A stretch of 54,017 nucleotides of DNA from Levilactobacillus tujiorum. GTDB taxonomy: Bacteria; Bacillota; Bacilli; Lactobacillales; Lactobacillaceae. The stretch lies in the NCBI RefSeq assembly GCF_012641185.1, contig NZ_JAAXLK010000020.1:1-54017 (forward strand), given 5' to 3'. The notes under the pieces were generated by a model that saw nothing but the letters and a program-made list of their open reading frames with translations, was not told where the DNA came from and made no database searches. The position numbers and the translations under genes are program-made. The stretch's first letter is position 1. Each line of letters starts with the position of its first letter. Positions 13,779 to 22,543 of this stretch are shown here, one piece after another.

Positions 13779-15283
13779 TTATTTCCGATTTATCGGCCGA
13801 GCAACGAGAGTATTTGGCCGAAGAGGCGGAGTTCGAACTATCTCGCCGTAGTTATGAGGAGTACTTCATGATGACTCAAAATTGGGGTCGAGATGAGGGT
13901 GATGCAAAGCGTACGGTCATGTACCCTTACACAAAAATGATTTGTAACGCACTGCAGCCTATTCTTGATGGCGAGCGGCGCTTTTTAATAGTTGAAATGC
14001 CGCCACAGCATGGTAAATCGACTACTATCACTGAAACTTTTCCATCAGCTTTTTTAATGAAGAACCCAGATAAAGAAGTCATGGTTACCAGCTATGCTGA
14101 TGACCTAGCACAACGTTTTGGTACTCGAAACTTAGAGAAGTTCGACCAATTTGCTGGTCGTATGTATGGATTAAAAGTATCTGACCGCAAACACACTGCT
14201 AATGAATGGCAGATTGCTGGGCACCGTGGTGCTATGCACAGTACGACCATTCTCGGAGCGGCTACTGGTAAGCATGCCGATTTATTAATCGTTGATGATC
14301 CACTTAAGGATATGCAGCAAGCTAATAGTCCTACTATACGTAAGAAAATCCTTGAGGAGTGGCAAGGTAGTCTTAACTCTCGTTTGTCCGCCGATGCCTC
14401 AATTATTGTCATTATGACGCGTTGGCATGTCAGTGACTTGGCCGGTTACTTATTGGCCGAACAGGCTTTGCCTTGGCAAGAATTGCGGTTACCACTTGTT
14501 GCTGAGGAGCATGATCCACTCGGTCGTTCAGTTGGAGAAACATTAGCCCCTGGAAAACCTCTATTCAAAGATAAAAAGTGGGCTGAGGAAAAGCGTGTAG
14601 TATCTGGTAGCAAAGTTTGGGCTGCGTTGTATCAACAGAGACCGGTTATTGAAGGCGGGAACATTTTCAAGAGCGACCAAGTTCATTATTACTTACCGAA
14701 CACCGCGACTGCGACCAAGTTGGGGCTGGACCATGACACTTCAGTGGCAATTCTTCCTGCGCTTGACCGCGTTTGGTCCAGCTGGGACCTTACCTTCACG
14801 GATAAGGACAGTTCAGACTTTGTGGCCGGGCAGACGTGGGGTAAGCAAGGGAGTAACTTCTACTTGCTTGACCGTGTGCACGACCGTATGAGCTTTCCAG
14901 AGCAGATTCGGGCAATTCAGGCTATGGCCCAACGGCACCCCGATGCAAGTGCGGTGTACGTCGAAGACAAGGCAAACGGTTCGGCTGTTATCACTCAGAT
15001 TCGAAACTATATCTCAGGTGTGCTACCCGTTGTTCCGAAGGGTGACAAGACGGAACGGGCTAGTGTAGTGGTTCCATTCTTTGAAGCAGGGAACATCTAC
15101 TTGCCACACCCACGTTGGCAACCATGGGTACGAGAAATGCTGGATGAATGGACTGGATTTCCAAACATGGAGCATGACGATGAAGTTGACAGCATGACTC
15201 AGGCACTTAGCCAAAACATGGCTTCAAAGATGCCAGAAGCATCAGTATATGAGCACAGTCTCTATGGAGGTGTGTTGCATTAG
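13775..15283 (+). CDS. terL: Terminase large subunit
   Basis: The 502-residue protein has the packaging ATPase motifs: Walker A-like PPQHGKSTT (about residue 78) and Walker B LLIVDDP (about 170). The C-terminal RNase H-like nuclease is marked by WSSWDLTF (about 330), VYVEDKANGSA (about 393) and HDDEVDSMTQAL (about 467). It drives DNA into the prohead and cuts it. ATG overlaps the terS stop (ATGATT...TGA), indicating coupled translation. Confidence 0.95.
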   Translation: MIISDLSAEQREYLAEEAEFELSRRSYEEYFMMTQNWGRDEGDAKRTVMYPYTKMICNALQPILDGERRFLIVEMPPQHGKSTTITETFPSAFLMKNPDKEVMVTSYADDLAQRFGTRNLEKFDQFAGRMYGLKVSDRKHTANEWQIAGHRGAMHSTTILGAATGKHADLLIVDDPLKDMQQANSPTIRKKILEEWQGSLNSRLSADASIIVIMTRWHVSDLAGYLLAEQALPWQELRLPLVAEEHDPLGRSVGETLAPGKPLFKDKKWAEEKRVVSGSKVWAALYQQRPVIEGGNIFKSDQVHYYLPNTATATKLGLDHDTSVAILPALDRVWSSWDLTFTDKDSSDFVAGQTWGKQGSNFYLLDRVHDRMSFPEQIRAIQAMAQRHPDASAVYVEDKANGSAVITQIRNYISGVLPVVPKGDKTERASVVVPFFEAGNIYLPHPRWQPWVREMLDEWTGFPNMEHDDEVDSMTQALSQNMASKMPEASVYEHSLYGGVLH

Positions 15284-15300
15284 GAAAAGAGGTGAGTTAA

Positions 15301-16932
15301 TTGGCGATTGGAATTGATCACTATCATATTCGACAGAACGCATTGAATCGTTTTATTAGTGGTTATGGCGATTGGAATGAAGACCATTCACAGTTTCTTA
15401 GCAAAGATATTTACGTTGATGAGAATGACGTATTACGCTGTTCTCCGGACTTTGATATCTCTAGAAATTTCGGCCAGATATACACGTTGTTGAATAATTA
15501 TGATAACTTACGCGACATTTATCATGAAAAGATGCGTTACTACAAAGGCGATCATGGTAATATTCGAACTCGTACTTACAATGACCCGACGGGAGCTAAT
15601 GCGAACGATGATCGGAATCGTGTTGTAGTCAATATGCCTAAGAACTTAGTCAATACTTTTACCGGTTACACTAATGGGATTGCCCCAAAAATAACCTATT
15701 CAGATAATCCATCAGCTGATGGCGAACCTGATGCTGGTTCGAAGGCTGTTAACGATGATTTGGCAGTGTTGTTTAGCCGTAGCCGTTTTAATGACGTGAT
15801 GTTTGAGTGGTCAAAGCAAGCTTCTATTCACGGGCGAAGCTATTGCTTGGCTTATCTCAATAGCCGAGGACAGCTAAAGCTAACGTTTAAGAGCCCTGAG
15901 AATGCTTTTGTAGTGTACAGCAACAGTAATGACAGTGATCCAGTATTTGCTGTTGACTTTAATCGCGTGCAGGGCGCTTATTATGGCACGGTTCACACGA
16001 CTGATTTTGACTATCAATTTAACAACGGTGACGTAAAAAAAGCACAGTCATCCGTTGGCTTTGAGAACAGTGTAATAGGACACCAAGGGCGGGTTTCTAA
16101 CCCGTTTAAAATGATTCCACTGATTGAAATGGCACAGAACGACGAGCGAGAGGGTGTATTTGATGATGTGATCAGCTTAATTGACTCAATGGACAACACC
16201 ATGTCAGCGAAGATTGATGACGTTGATTACTTCCGGGCAGCCATTCTTTATATCGCGGGAGTAGCGGAGCTCACACCAGAGCAAAAAGAAACTATTCGAA
16301 AGTGGCATATCTTCCAAATCCCAGATACTGTCATGATGAATGAAAACGCAACACAAAAGTTCGATGTGCATTACCTAGATAAGCCAGATGGCGATAACGT
16401 GCAGGAAAATGCCATTAAACACTTAACCCATCAAGTCTATGACACGGCCCAAGTTACTAACATGAATGACCCTGATTTTGCTAACTCAACCGCTAGTGGT
16501 GTGTCCCTTGATAAAAAGATGCAGCCTATGCAGATGATGGCCGCCATCAAATTTAGAAAAATGGAAGCAGCGGTTCAGGATCTACTGTTCTTGATTTACG
16601 CATACAACAATGGTGAGGCACGTTCTTATGACAAGGCGGATGAAATGGTTCGTGATACTACCATTCAGTTCACGCCAAACGTTCCTCACGATACACTTCA
16701 AGAATCGCAGATTGTGAAGAACTTGAACGGCATTGTTTCGCTGGACCAGTTACTTAGCTATCTGTCTAGCGTCAAGAGTATTCCTGATGAAATGGCACGG
16801 ATTAAAAAGCAACAAGCCGCTAATCAAACCAAATTTGCGAACGCACCATCAGGTGACGGCCCAGTTGGGCCAGAGAATGAAAGTGATCCGCAAGGTGATG
16901 ATGATTCCGAAGATGAAGGTGATGATAGCTAA
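15301..16932 (+). CDS. Portal protein (SPP1 gp6-like)
   Basis: A TTG start at 15301 follows AAAGAGGTGAG. The 543-residue protein has the usual portal pattern of the SPP1 gp6-like family: RDIYHEKMRYYKGDHGNI near the N-terminus, VVVNMPKNLVNTFTGYTNG, and a later ASGVSLDKKMQPMQMMA stem/crown region. The C-terminus is acidic and disordered. The dodecameric portal is the DNA entry channel and the tail attachment vertex. Confidence 0.93.
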   Translation: MAIGIDHYHIRQNALNRFISGYGDWNEDHSQFLSKDIYVDENDVLRCSPDFDISRNFGQIYTLLNNYDNLRDIYHEKMRYYKGDHGNIRTRTYNDPTGANANDDRNRVVVNMPKNLVNTFTGYTNGIAPKITYSDNPSADGEPDAGSKAVNDDLAVLFSRSRFNDVMFEWSKQASIHGRSYCLAYLNSRGQLKLTFKSPENAFVVYSNSNDSDPVFAVDFNRVQGAYYGTVHTTDFDYQFNNGDVKKAQSSVGFENSVIGHQGRVSNPFKMIPLIEMAQNDEREGVFDDVISLIDSMDNTMSAKIDDVDYFRAAILYIAGVAELTPEQKETIRKWHIFQIPDTVMMNENATQKFDVHYLDKPDGDNVQENAIKHLTHQVYDTAQVTNMNDPDFANSTASGVSLDKKMQPMQMMAAIKFRKMEAAVQDLLFLIYAYNNGEARSYDKADEMVRDTTIQFTPNVPHDTLQESQIVKNLNGIVSLDQLLSYLSSVKSIPDEMARIKKQQAANQTKFANAPSGDGPVGPENESDPQGDDDSEDEGDDS

Positions 16933-17861
16933 TGACATTGACGGGATTACAACTCATCAAACGGCGCGAACAGCAAATTAAATCCAATGACCATAGTGAT
17001 GATATCTATATTGACGCGTTGCTTACCGGAGCTAAAGGTAAGATTGCAGAGACACTGAAATATTTTCGCGATCACTATGCGGTTGATGGTGTGTTGTCAG
17101 TATCTGAAATGCGCTCAAACGTCAATAACGATGATTACGAACTGTGGCAGGACTTTATCCAGCAGTATGGGCCACGGCTGATGAAAGATGAGGCTGCTAG
17201 TTACCGCTTGAAGAGTGCCAAGCAGCAAGCGGGAATTGACCGTGAACATCTGCTTGATTCAATGGTAGCTATATCAATCGCCTATGCCGCTTTAGGCGTC
17301 AACGACTACAATGACCAGACACTAATGAATGAAGCCACCCAATCCATGCGATTTCAAAACAGCTTCATGAGAACACGTGGAGATGCGCCACAAGATACTA
17401 GTGAATTAGTTGAGACTGGTGCAATCAAACTGATTAATGCAACTACCCAGGGACTTTCGATGGAAGACCGCGTGTGGTTGCGCACCGATGCCCTGCGTGA
17501 CCAAGTAACGGCAACGTTTGACCGAGCATTCCAAGTGGGACTTGATGATGCTTATTATCAAGGCCATTTGTTTAAAGAAGACAGTAATAGTAGCAACTCA
17601 GCGTCTAAGCATTTCAAGTCAGCCAAGGGTTATCTAGCCAACTCACTTCTCCGGGATAAGAAAGCGGGAATGGCTGCCCTTGCTGGTGCAATTGTTGCCG
17701 AAAAAAACAGTTTAAATGTTGGCTATTGGTACAACGTAGAAGATGGCCGTGTTTGTGAGCAATGTATTCAACTGACCAATGCGAGTCCATACTCTTCGAA
17801 CGATATACCTGATGCTCCCCACAACGGTTGTCGCTGCTTTATTGTTTATTACAAAATTTAG
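16932..17861 (+). CDS. Head morphogenesis protein, MuF/SPP1 gp7-like
   Basis: The start overlaps the portal stop (TAATG). The 309-residue protein ends with the MuF signature: WYNVEDGRVCEQCIQL and HNGCRCF, a CxxC and GCRC set that probably binds metal. MuF/gp7 proteins attach to the portal, enter the capsid in low copy, and help DNA ejection. The N-terminal part is helical and shows no fused toxin domain, unlike some polymorphic MuF proteins. Confidence 0.88.
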   Translation: MTLTGLQLIKRREQQIKSNDHSDDIYIDALLTGAKGKIAETLKYFRDHYAVDGVLSVSEMRSNVNNDDYELWQDFIQQYGPRLMKDEAASYRLKSAKQQAGIDREHLLDSMVAISIAYAALGVNDYNDQTLMNEATQSMRFQNSFMRTRGDAPQDTSELVETGAIKLINATTQGLSMEDRVWLRTDALRDQVTATFDRAFQVGLDDAYYQGHLFKEDSNSSNSASKHFKSAKGYLANSLLRDKKAGMAALAGAIVAEKNSLNVGYWYNVEDGRVCEQCIQLTNASPYSSNDIPDAPHNGCRCFIVYYKI

Positions 17862-17873
17862 GAGGAATTTATT

Positions 17874-18383
17874 ATGGCAAATGAACCAGGGCCACAAGAC
17901 CCAGCTCCACGAAATGTAAGTGCTGAACAGTTTAGTGCACTTGAAAGTAAAGTTGACAAATTTACCGGATTACTTGAAAAGTTTGTCAATTCTCAGCCCG
18001 CCACGCCGCCAACACCAGAGCCTAAGCGAGACCCAGAACCGCCAACTCCCGAAGAACCAAAGGAGCTAGGCGGTTTTAATTTGGAACAAATTCAGGCGAT
18101 GGCTGCGGAGAGCAAAGCCCGCACTGAACAAGATCGCCAAACAGCTCTCGCTACCGCTGCTAAAGAAAATGGCATCGAATTAGACGATAGTCTTTCGGCG
18201 ATGATCTTGAATTCTAGTAAAACGACGGATGATATTGCTGCCAATATTAAGTCTCTTGCTGGACTGAAAACGTCAACGCCACCTAATACTGACCCGGGCT
18301 TTAGTCCGGACGGTGATCATACCGCTCAAGGTGTATTCGGGGATGCGTTAGCTGCCAGTTTCGGCAAGACCACTAAAGAATAG
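17874..18383 (+). CDS. Capsid scaffolding protein
   Basis: The 169-residue acidic protein, just upstream of the decoration and capsid genes, has a helical N-terminus (SALESKVDKFTGLLEKFVNS), a Pro/Glu-rich linker (TPPTPEPKRDPEPPTPEEPK) and a helical remainder. This size, charge and place match the scaffold proteins (DUF4355-like) that template prohead assembly and leave before packaging. The assignment is mainly positional. Confidence 0.75.
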   Translation: MANEPGPQDPAPRNVSAEQFSALESKVDKFTGLLEKFVNSQPATPPTPEPKRDPEPPTPEEPKELGGFNLEQIQAMAAESKARTEQDRQTALATAAKENGIELDDSLSAMILNSSKTTDDIAANIKSLAGLKTSTPPNTDPGFSPDGDHTAQGVFGDALAASFGKTTKE

Positions 18384-18394
18384 GAGGATTCAAA

Positions 18395-18775
18395 ATGGCA
18401 TTTATTAAGACACGAGTATTTGGAACTGGCCGGGAAATTCTGACCAATTTTAGCCATGCATTGACATTGTCATGCATGGTACAAGACACAAACGCTGTTG
18501 CGGACAGTAACGGCGTTAAATTCATTAAGGCTGGTACGCCATTAGGTGCTACCGGTTTTACTGTACGAGGTCGAGAAAAAACGGTTCTGTCCCCAGCAAC
18601 TGATGCTGCCCAAGCGGTGGGTATTGCTATGCACGATATCAATGTCACCGATGGTGTGGCGCGGGACGCGGTTATTTTCCGCGGGGATGTTGTCTTTTAT
18701 AACATGGATGCCGATGTTCAAAAGTTATTTACGGCGGATATGGAAAAGGCGTTACCACAAATTACTTTAGTTTAG
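18395..18775 (+). CDS. Probable capsid decoration protein
   Basis: A 126-residue, beta-rich protein (VKFIKAGTPLGATGF, AVGIAMHDINVTDGVARDAV, VIFRGDVVFYNMD) between scaffold and major capsid. The GTPLG and late GDVV elements are typical of small trimeric head decoration or stabilisation proteins. A TAGGAGGATT site precedes it. It likely cements the mature shell. Confidence 0.72.
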   Translation: MAFIKTRVFGTGREILTNFSHALTLSCMVQDTNAVADSNGVKFIKAGTPLGATGFTVRGREKTVLSPATDAAQAVGIAMHDINVTDGVARDAVIFRGDVVFYNMDADVQKLFTADMEKALPQITLV

Positions 18776-18787
18776 GAGGCTGAATCA

Positions 18788-19945
18788 ATGACAGCAATGG
18801 AAAATATCGCGGAAATTAATACCCCTAAAAATATGGCAGCATGGTATGAGCAAAAGATTTTAACCATGCCTCCTTATATCGGTGAATTATATTTCCCATC
18901 AATCAAGGTTCAAACAGATTTACTTTCGTATCTTATGCAAAATCAACGAGCACCAATGCTGACAGCGCAAAGCTCTTATGATTCACGGCCAACACCGATT
19001 AATCGTGATAAATTTGAGCAAAAGGTAATGCACACCAAGTTCTTCCGTTCTGCGATGGCAATGAACGAAAAGGATTTGGTCGAGCTTAACCAAGCAATTG
19101 TAAACCAAGATGACAGTCTAGTTACGACAGCGATTAAGAAGTTGTTTGATAACAAAGTACAGCCATTGCTTGATATGCGTGCGCGGCGTGAATGGCTCGA
19201 TATGCAGGCTCTAGTCAATGGTCAAATCTCAATTAATCCTTTGGAACCCACGTTAATTTATGAGAGTGATAGTCGGTTGAACCTTGAAGCCAGCACCGAT
19301 TGGACAGATACGGAAAATTCTGATCCATTTAAAGATATTACCGATGCGGTTGACACTTTGAAGAAAACCCATGGTATTGTGCCTAATCAGATTTTGATGA
19401 ACACCGATACGTTACGGCTTTTCCGGCATAACGAGAAGCTAAAAGCAACGCTGTTTGCAAACAATGCCAATACCAAGGACATGTGGTTACAGGAATCTGC
19501 CGTGGTTAATGCCATGCTAGATGAGCTTCACATTGTCCCAGTTGTTTATGATCAGGGCTACGAAGATGAAAATGGAACGTTCTATCCTTATGTGCCTGAT
19601 GGCAAGGTAGTAATCATGAACGCGCCAATCCCACAGTCATTTGCGAAGAACGGCGGTAACACGTCAACCGGCGTTTCAACCGGACAACCGGTAGGCCATA
19701 TGGCATTTGCCCCAACACCAGAAGAACTGCAAAACCAACTTGGCAACATTCCAAGCAAAGATATCCAGTTCTATGACACAGCGGTCGCTTACCATGAATA
19801 CTTTGACCAAGGATTATCACAGTTCCAAACGATGATCTCCATGAACTGTTTGCCAACACTTGAAGGTGGTCGGACGATTGTTCGGATGACGACCTCAAAG
19901 GCGGCATCCACTGACAGCGGGACCACTGATGGGGCGAGTAAGTAA
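18788..19945 (+). CDS. Major capsid protein
   Basis: The 385-residue protein resembles the phage capsid E group in its opening (MTAMENIAEINTPKNMAAWY, then PPYIGELYFPSIKVQTDLL) and in a later strand-rich domain with KVVIMNAPIPQS. It is encoded right after scaffold and decoration proteins behind TAGGAGGCTG. The C-terminus ends in a low-complexity STDSGTTDGASK. Directly after the stop, another frame continues with sequence related to the end of the next gene, so a longer minor form is possible. Confidence 0.88.
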   Translation: MTAMENIAEINTPKNMAAWYEQKILTMPPYIGELYFPSIKVQTDLLSYLMQNQRAPMLTAQSSYDSRPTPINRDKFEQKVMHTKFFRSAMAMNEKDLVELNQAIVNQDDSLVTTAIKKLFDNKVQPLLDMRARREWLDMQALVNGQISINPLEPTLIYESDSRLNLEASTDWTDTENSDPFKDITDAVDTLKKTHGIVPNQILMNTDTLRLFRHNEKLKATLFANNANTKDMWLQESAVVNAMLDELHIVPVVYDQGYEDENGTFYPYVPDGKVVIMNAPIPQSFAKNGGNTSTGVSTGQPVGHMAFAPTPEELQNQLGNIPSKDIQFYDTAVAYHEYFDQGLSQFQTMISMNCLPTLEGGRTIVRMTTSKAASTDSGTTDGASK

Positions 19946-20015
19946 CAGTGCGAGTAAGCCCAAATTAAATGGGATCATTACGACACCAACAACAGCCAAG
20001 ATTAATCTAAGCTAG
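19929..20015 (+). other. Open frame beyond the capsid stop: possible recoding tail or remnant
   Basis: In the frame +1 to the capsid gene, 19890-20015 is open and contains ATG 19929. It encodes SASKPKLNGIITTPTTAKIN then LS and TAG. This resembles the C-terminus of the next protein (ASKPKLGNISTTANSATIEL, then S). It could be appended to some capsid subunits by a +1 ribosomal shift, or be the scar of a deleted FnIII copy. There is no good ribosome site for ATG 19929. Confidence 0.45.
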
Positions 20016-20026
20016 GAGGCTTTTTA

Positions 20027-20530
20027 ATGGCAGATACAGCAACATTCGATATCTATGATGATAAGGGTACAAAAGTGGTGGATGGGAAGCCATCGCCTGA
20101 TGTGATTTCGTCATTGACTAGTAACAGCGTCTTTTCAGGTTATGGGGCAACGTATGCGGGCAAAACCGCAAAGTTAGCGTTACCTGACATTGTGACCACT
20201 CCGGGTAAGCCAACTGTTGCGGTTACCGCCGGGGATGGCAAGCTGACTTATACCATCACGCCTGCAACTGGCGATGGAGCAGCAGAACGTTCTTATGTGG
20301 TTAGCCATTCTACGGATGGTAAGGCCTTTACTGATGTTGAAACTTCAACGGTGACCGGTGATATTACTGGGTTAATGAATGACACGGCTTATACGGTCAA
20401 GGTAACGGCTAAGAATGCTGGTGGTTCTTCCACTGAATCCGATTCGGTCACTGGTACGCCTACGGCGAGTAAACCCAAGCTAGGAAACATTTCAACAACT
20501 GCAAATAGCGCCACAATTGAACTAAGCTAA
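20027..20530 (+). CDS. Structural protein with fibronectin type III-like domain
   Basis: The 167-residue protein has an N-terminal part like small tail or capsid-associated proteins (ATFDIYDDKGTKVVDGKPSP). Residues 60-145 form an FnIII/Ig-like domain (GKPTVAVTAGDGKLTYTITP, YVVSHSTDGKAF, DTAYTVKVTAKNAGGSSTES). Such domains decorate phage heads and tails and are thought to stick weakly to carbohydrates. AGGAGG precedes the ATG. Its place after the capsid gene suggests a head surface protein. Confidence 0.75.
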   Translation: MADTATFDIYDDKGTKVVDGKPSPDVISSLTSNSVFSGYGATYAGKTAKLALPDIVTTPGKPTVAVTAGDGKLTYTITPATGDGAAERSYVVSHSTDGKAFTDVETSTVTGDITGLMNDTAYTVKVTAKNAGGSSTESDSVTGTPTASKPKLGNISTTANSATIELS

Positions 20531-20545
20531 GGAGGGTAATAAGTA

Positions 20546-20725
20546 ATGGATAAGCAAATTGAATATTCAAAACTGGCTCGCTATACCGTGCAAAAAGGTG
20601 ATAGCGAGTTTTCTGTTGCAGAACATTTTAAGGTGAGCGTCGGGGCATTGCGTCTTGTTAACTCACGGAGTGCTGGTAACTATTTGAAACCGGGTCGAAA
20701 GATTTATCTCCCAGTCGAAAAATAA
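20546..20725 (+). CDS. Small LysM-domain protein in the head module
   Basis: This 59-residue protein is essentially one LysM domain: RYTVQKGDSEFSVAEHFKVS, then LRLVNS, and the closing LKPGRKIYLP. LysM binds N-acetylglucosamine in peptidoglycan and chitin. AAGGAGGGTAATAAGTA provides a good start. It has no catalytic part or signal peptide, so it may be a virion decoration or connector piece. A stand-alone LysM between capsid and connector genes is unusual. Confidence 0.75.
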   Translation: MDKQIEYSKLARYTVQKGDSEFSVAEHFKVSVGALRLVNSRSAGNYLKPGRKIYLPVEK

Positions 20726-20736
20726 GGAGGCCAACC

Positions 20737-21075
20737 ATGGCTGATGAAGTCGATAGCCATGCAAAACTAGTGAAAACGATCAAATTGCTTGCGGGGGCTG
20801 ATGCTTCTGGCATTACAGATGAGCAACTAGATGAATTCATTGGTGTTGCACAGGCTTATGTGGGCACATTTAAGCCACCTGAAACGGTGACTGACCAATT
20901 AATCGCATTATGGGTTTGCCACCTTCTAGCGGCGAAATTAGCCAATCTAGGGACGGTTAAAATTAATAGTGTGTGGATAGAACGAGAAAGTTCGGCAACA
21001 AATGCTTGGTTCGATCAGTTTTGGACGCTAATAAGTGCTTTAGGACTTGGAAAAGCGACGGTGATCGGATTTTGA
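20737..21075 (+). CDS. Head-tail connector protein
   Basis: The 112-residue helical protein follows the capsid genes, as head-tail adaptors of the SPP1 gp15/HK97 gp6 type do. The pattern GITDEQLDEFIGVAQAYVGT followed by helices with VTDQLIALWVCHLLAAKLA fits such connectors (DUF4054-like). A GGAGGCC site is present. It probably forms the ring below the portal. Family identity is inferred from size, helices and order. Confidence 0.65.
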   Translation: MADEVDSHAKLVKTIKLLAGADASGITDEQLDEFIGVAQAYVGTFKPPETVTDQLIALWVCHLLAAKLANLGTVKINSVWIERESSATNAWFDQFWTLISALGLGKATVIGF

Positions 21076-21686
21076 CGAAAGATATAAATAGCATTGATCG
21101 GATTCTTGTGGAATATCGAAAGCTGAATCATCTTACTGTGCGTGTTGGGGCGTTGAGAGCCAGTAATGGTCACTCTGAACAGCAAATGGAGATGATAGCC
21201 ATGGCTAATGAGTTTGGGGTGCCCCACATTACCCCGGTTCATGGTCAATGGCTGACCATTCCAACAAAACTTGCTGGGAGCCAGAGCGCAAGACAAATTA
21301 ATGGGCTTTTTAAACCACATGGTAAGAATGTACTTGCAAAAGCGAACGGAAATGGTGGTCTTGATGTCTATTTTGTTTTAGTCAAACAGATCACAATTCC
21401 TAAACGCCCGTTTCTAACAAGTACCTTTACCAACAAGTTTGAATCTTCTTGGTTTGAATTAGCCGAGGTCAATATTTCAAAAATAGGTGTAGGAGAAATG
21501 ACGGCTCACGAGTGTATGGCTGATATTGGGCGCCACATGGCACGAGATGTGCAGGCAAGGATTGCGAGCATGCATTCCCCTCACAATGCGCCGGCCACTG
21601 TCGCCCGAAAGGGTAAGGACAACCCGTTGATGGATACCGGCGCACTTTATCGGTCAATTAGCTGGACGGAGGATTTATATGACTAA
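21072..21686 (+). CDS. HK97 gp10-like / minor tail morphogenesis protein
   Basis: The start is TTG 21072, overlapping the previous stop; the open frame extends further upstream but has no site. The 204-residue product ends with HMARDVQARIASMHSPHNAP and a PLMDTGALYRSISW motif, the hallmark of gp10/virion-morphogenesis proteins that shape the head-tail joint. The middle has RPFLTSTFTNKFE, also typical. It overlaps the next gene by eight bases. Confidence 0.72.
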   Translation: MTKDINSIDRILVEYRKLNHLTVRVGALRASNGHSEQQMEMIAMANEFGVPHITPVHGQWLTIPTKLAGSQSARQINGLFKPHGKNVLAKANGNGGLDVYFVLVKQITIPKRPFLTSTFTNKFESSWFELAEVNISKIGVGEMTAHECMADIGRHMARDVQARIASMHSPHNAPATVARKGKDNPLMDTGALYRSISWTEDLYD

Positions 21687-22068
21687 TCCACTATTAGCAC
21701 AAATACCGGCTATCTTCCCACTGATGGCTGAAACATTTGAACTGTTGAGGGTAGGAGAAGCACAGTCTGATGATGCAACCGGGGGCTTTTCTGGGCCTAA
21801 CGAAGAGACTTCCAAGCTGGAACCAATCGGAACAATTTGTGAACCAATGATTCCCGAATCGAAGGCTCAATCAATGCAGATGGGTGAGGGCGGGAGCTTT
21901 ACAGATTATGCTTACCAATGGTTTTCAATGACTAAGTACCCCAAAGGTACGTTGGTTCGCTATGATAGCCTGACGCTTGAAGTTGTTGAGATTGAGCCGT
22001 ACTGGTCACAAGGCGGTTTTGCCATCTACTACATGCAGAATAGAAGTGATACTGATGTACAAAGCTAA
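21679..22068 (+). CDS. Head closure / neck protein
   Basis: A 129-residue, beta-rich protein in the head-tail joining block (EPIGTICEPMIPESKAQSMQ, PKGTLVRYDSLTLEVVEIEP). Its size and the small-barrel pattern resemble head-completion stopper proteins of the SPP1 gp16 type. GGAGGATTTAT precedes the ATG. The assignment rests on order and composition. Confidence 0.6.
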   Translation: MTNPLLAQIPAIFPLMAETFELLRVGEAQSDDATGGFSGPNEETSKLEPIGTICEPMIPESKAQSMQMGEGGSFTDYAYQWFSMTKYPKGTLVRYDSLTLEVVEIEPYWSQGGFAIYYMQNRSDTDVQS

Positions 22069-22543
22069 GACCTACGATTGGGATAATTTCGCTAAAGGAC
22101 TGGTGACGGTTCTCCGTGATATCACTGATAACCAAGTTCCAATTTATAGTCGTACCCGGTCTGAGGACCATAAAGGATACCCGTTCATCGTGTATGATCT
22201 GCGACCGCACCCCGACATCATCTATTCAGTTGAAAAGACTCATGAAGTCTTTGATCGCATCATTTCAATTGACTGTTGGGCTGAGTCAGACGGTGAAGCT
22301 AATGCCATTGCTGACGATCTGCAAACGTTGTTGCAGGACTTCCAATATCGGGAACAGCTTAATTCATACGGAATCACGTTAAATAAGATCGAAGAGAGAG
22401 ACCATCGCAGTGAGGCGTTGGCCTCTTTTTTACAAGTTTCAAATTATGGGTTCGATATGGTCGTGCAGTTGGTTCGCAACTACACGAGTAAATACCCAAA
22501 TATCACACAATATGGAGGTTCAAATAATGACACAAACAATTAA
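22055..22543 (+). CDS. Neck/tail terminator-like protein
   Basis: ATG 22055 overlaps the preceding stop and is preferred over an upstream in-frame codon. The 162-residue product (NFAKGLVTVLRDITDNQVPI, then YPFIVYDLRPHPDI and FDRIISIDCWAESDGEANAI) matches the neck terminator family used by contractile-tailed phages to cap the tail and join it to the head. It ends just upstream of the sheath gene. Confidence 0.7.
   Translation: MYKAKTYDWDNFAKGLVTVLRDITDNQVPIYSRTRSEDHKGYPFIVYDLRPHPDIIYSVEKTHEVFDRIISIDCWAESDGEANAIADDLQTLLQDFQYREQLNSYGITLNKIEERDHRSEALASFLQVSNYGFDMVVQLVRNYTSKYPNITQYGGSNNDTNN

Noticed and set aside
12948-17861. A cos-type packaging site
   Set aside because: No paired cohesive-end pattern is seen near the terminase. 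The SPP1-like portal and MuF genes point to headful packaging instead.
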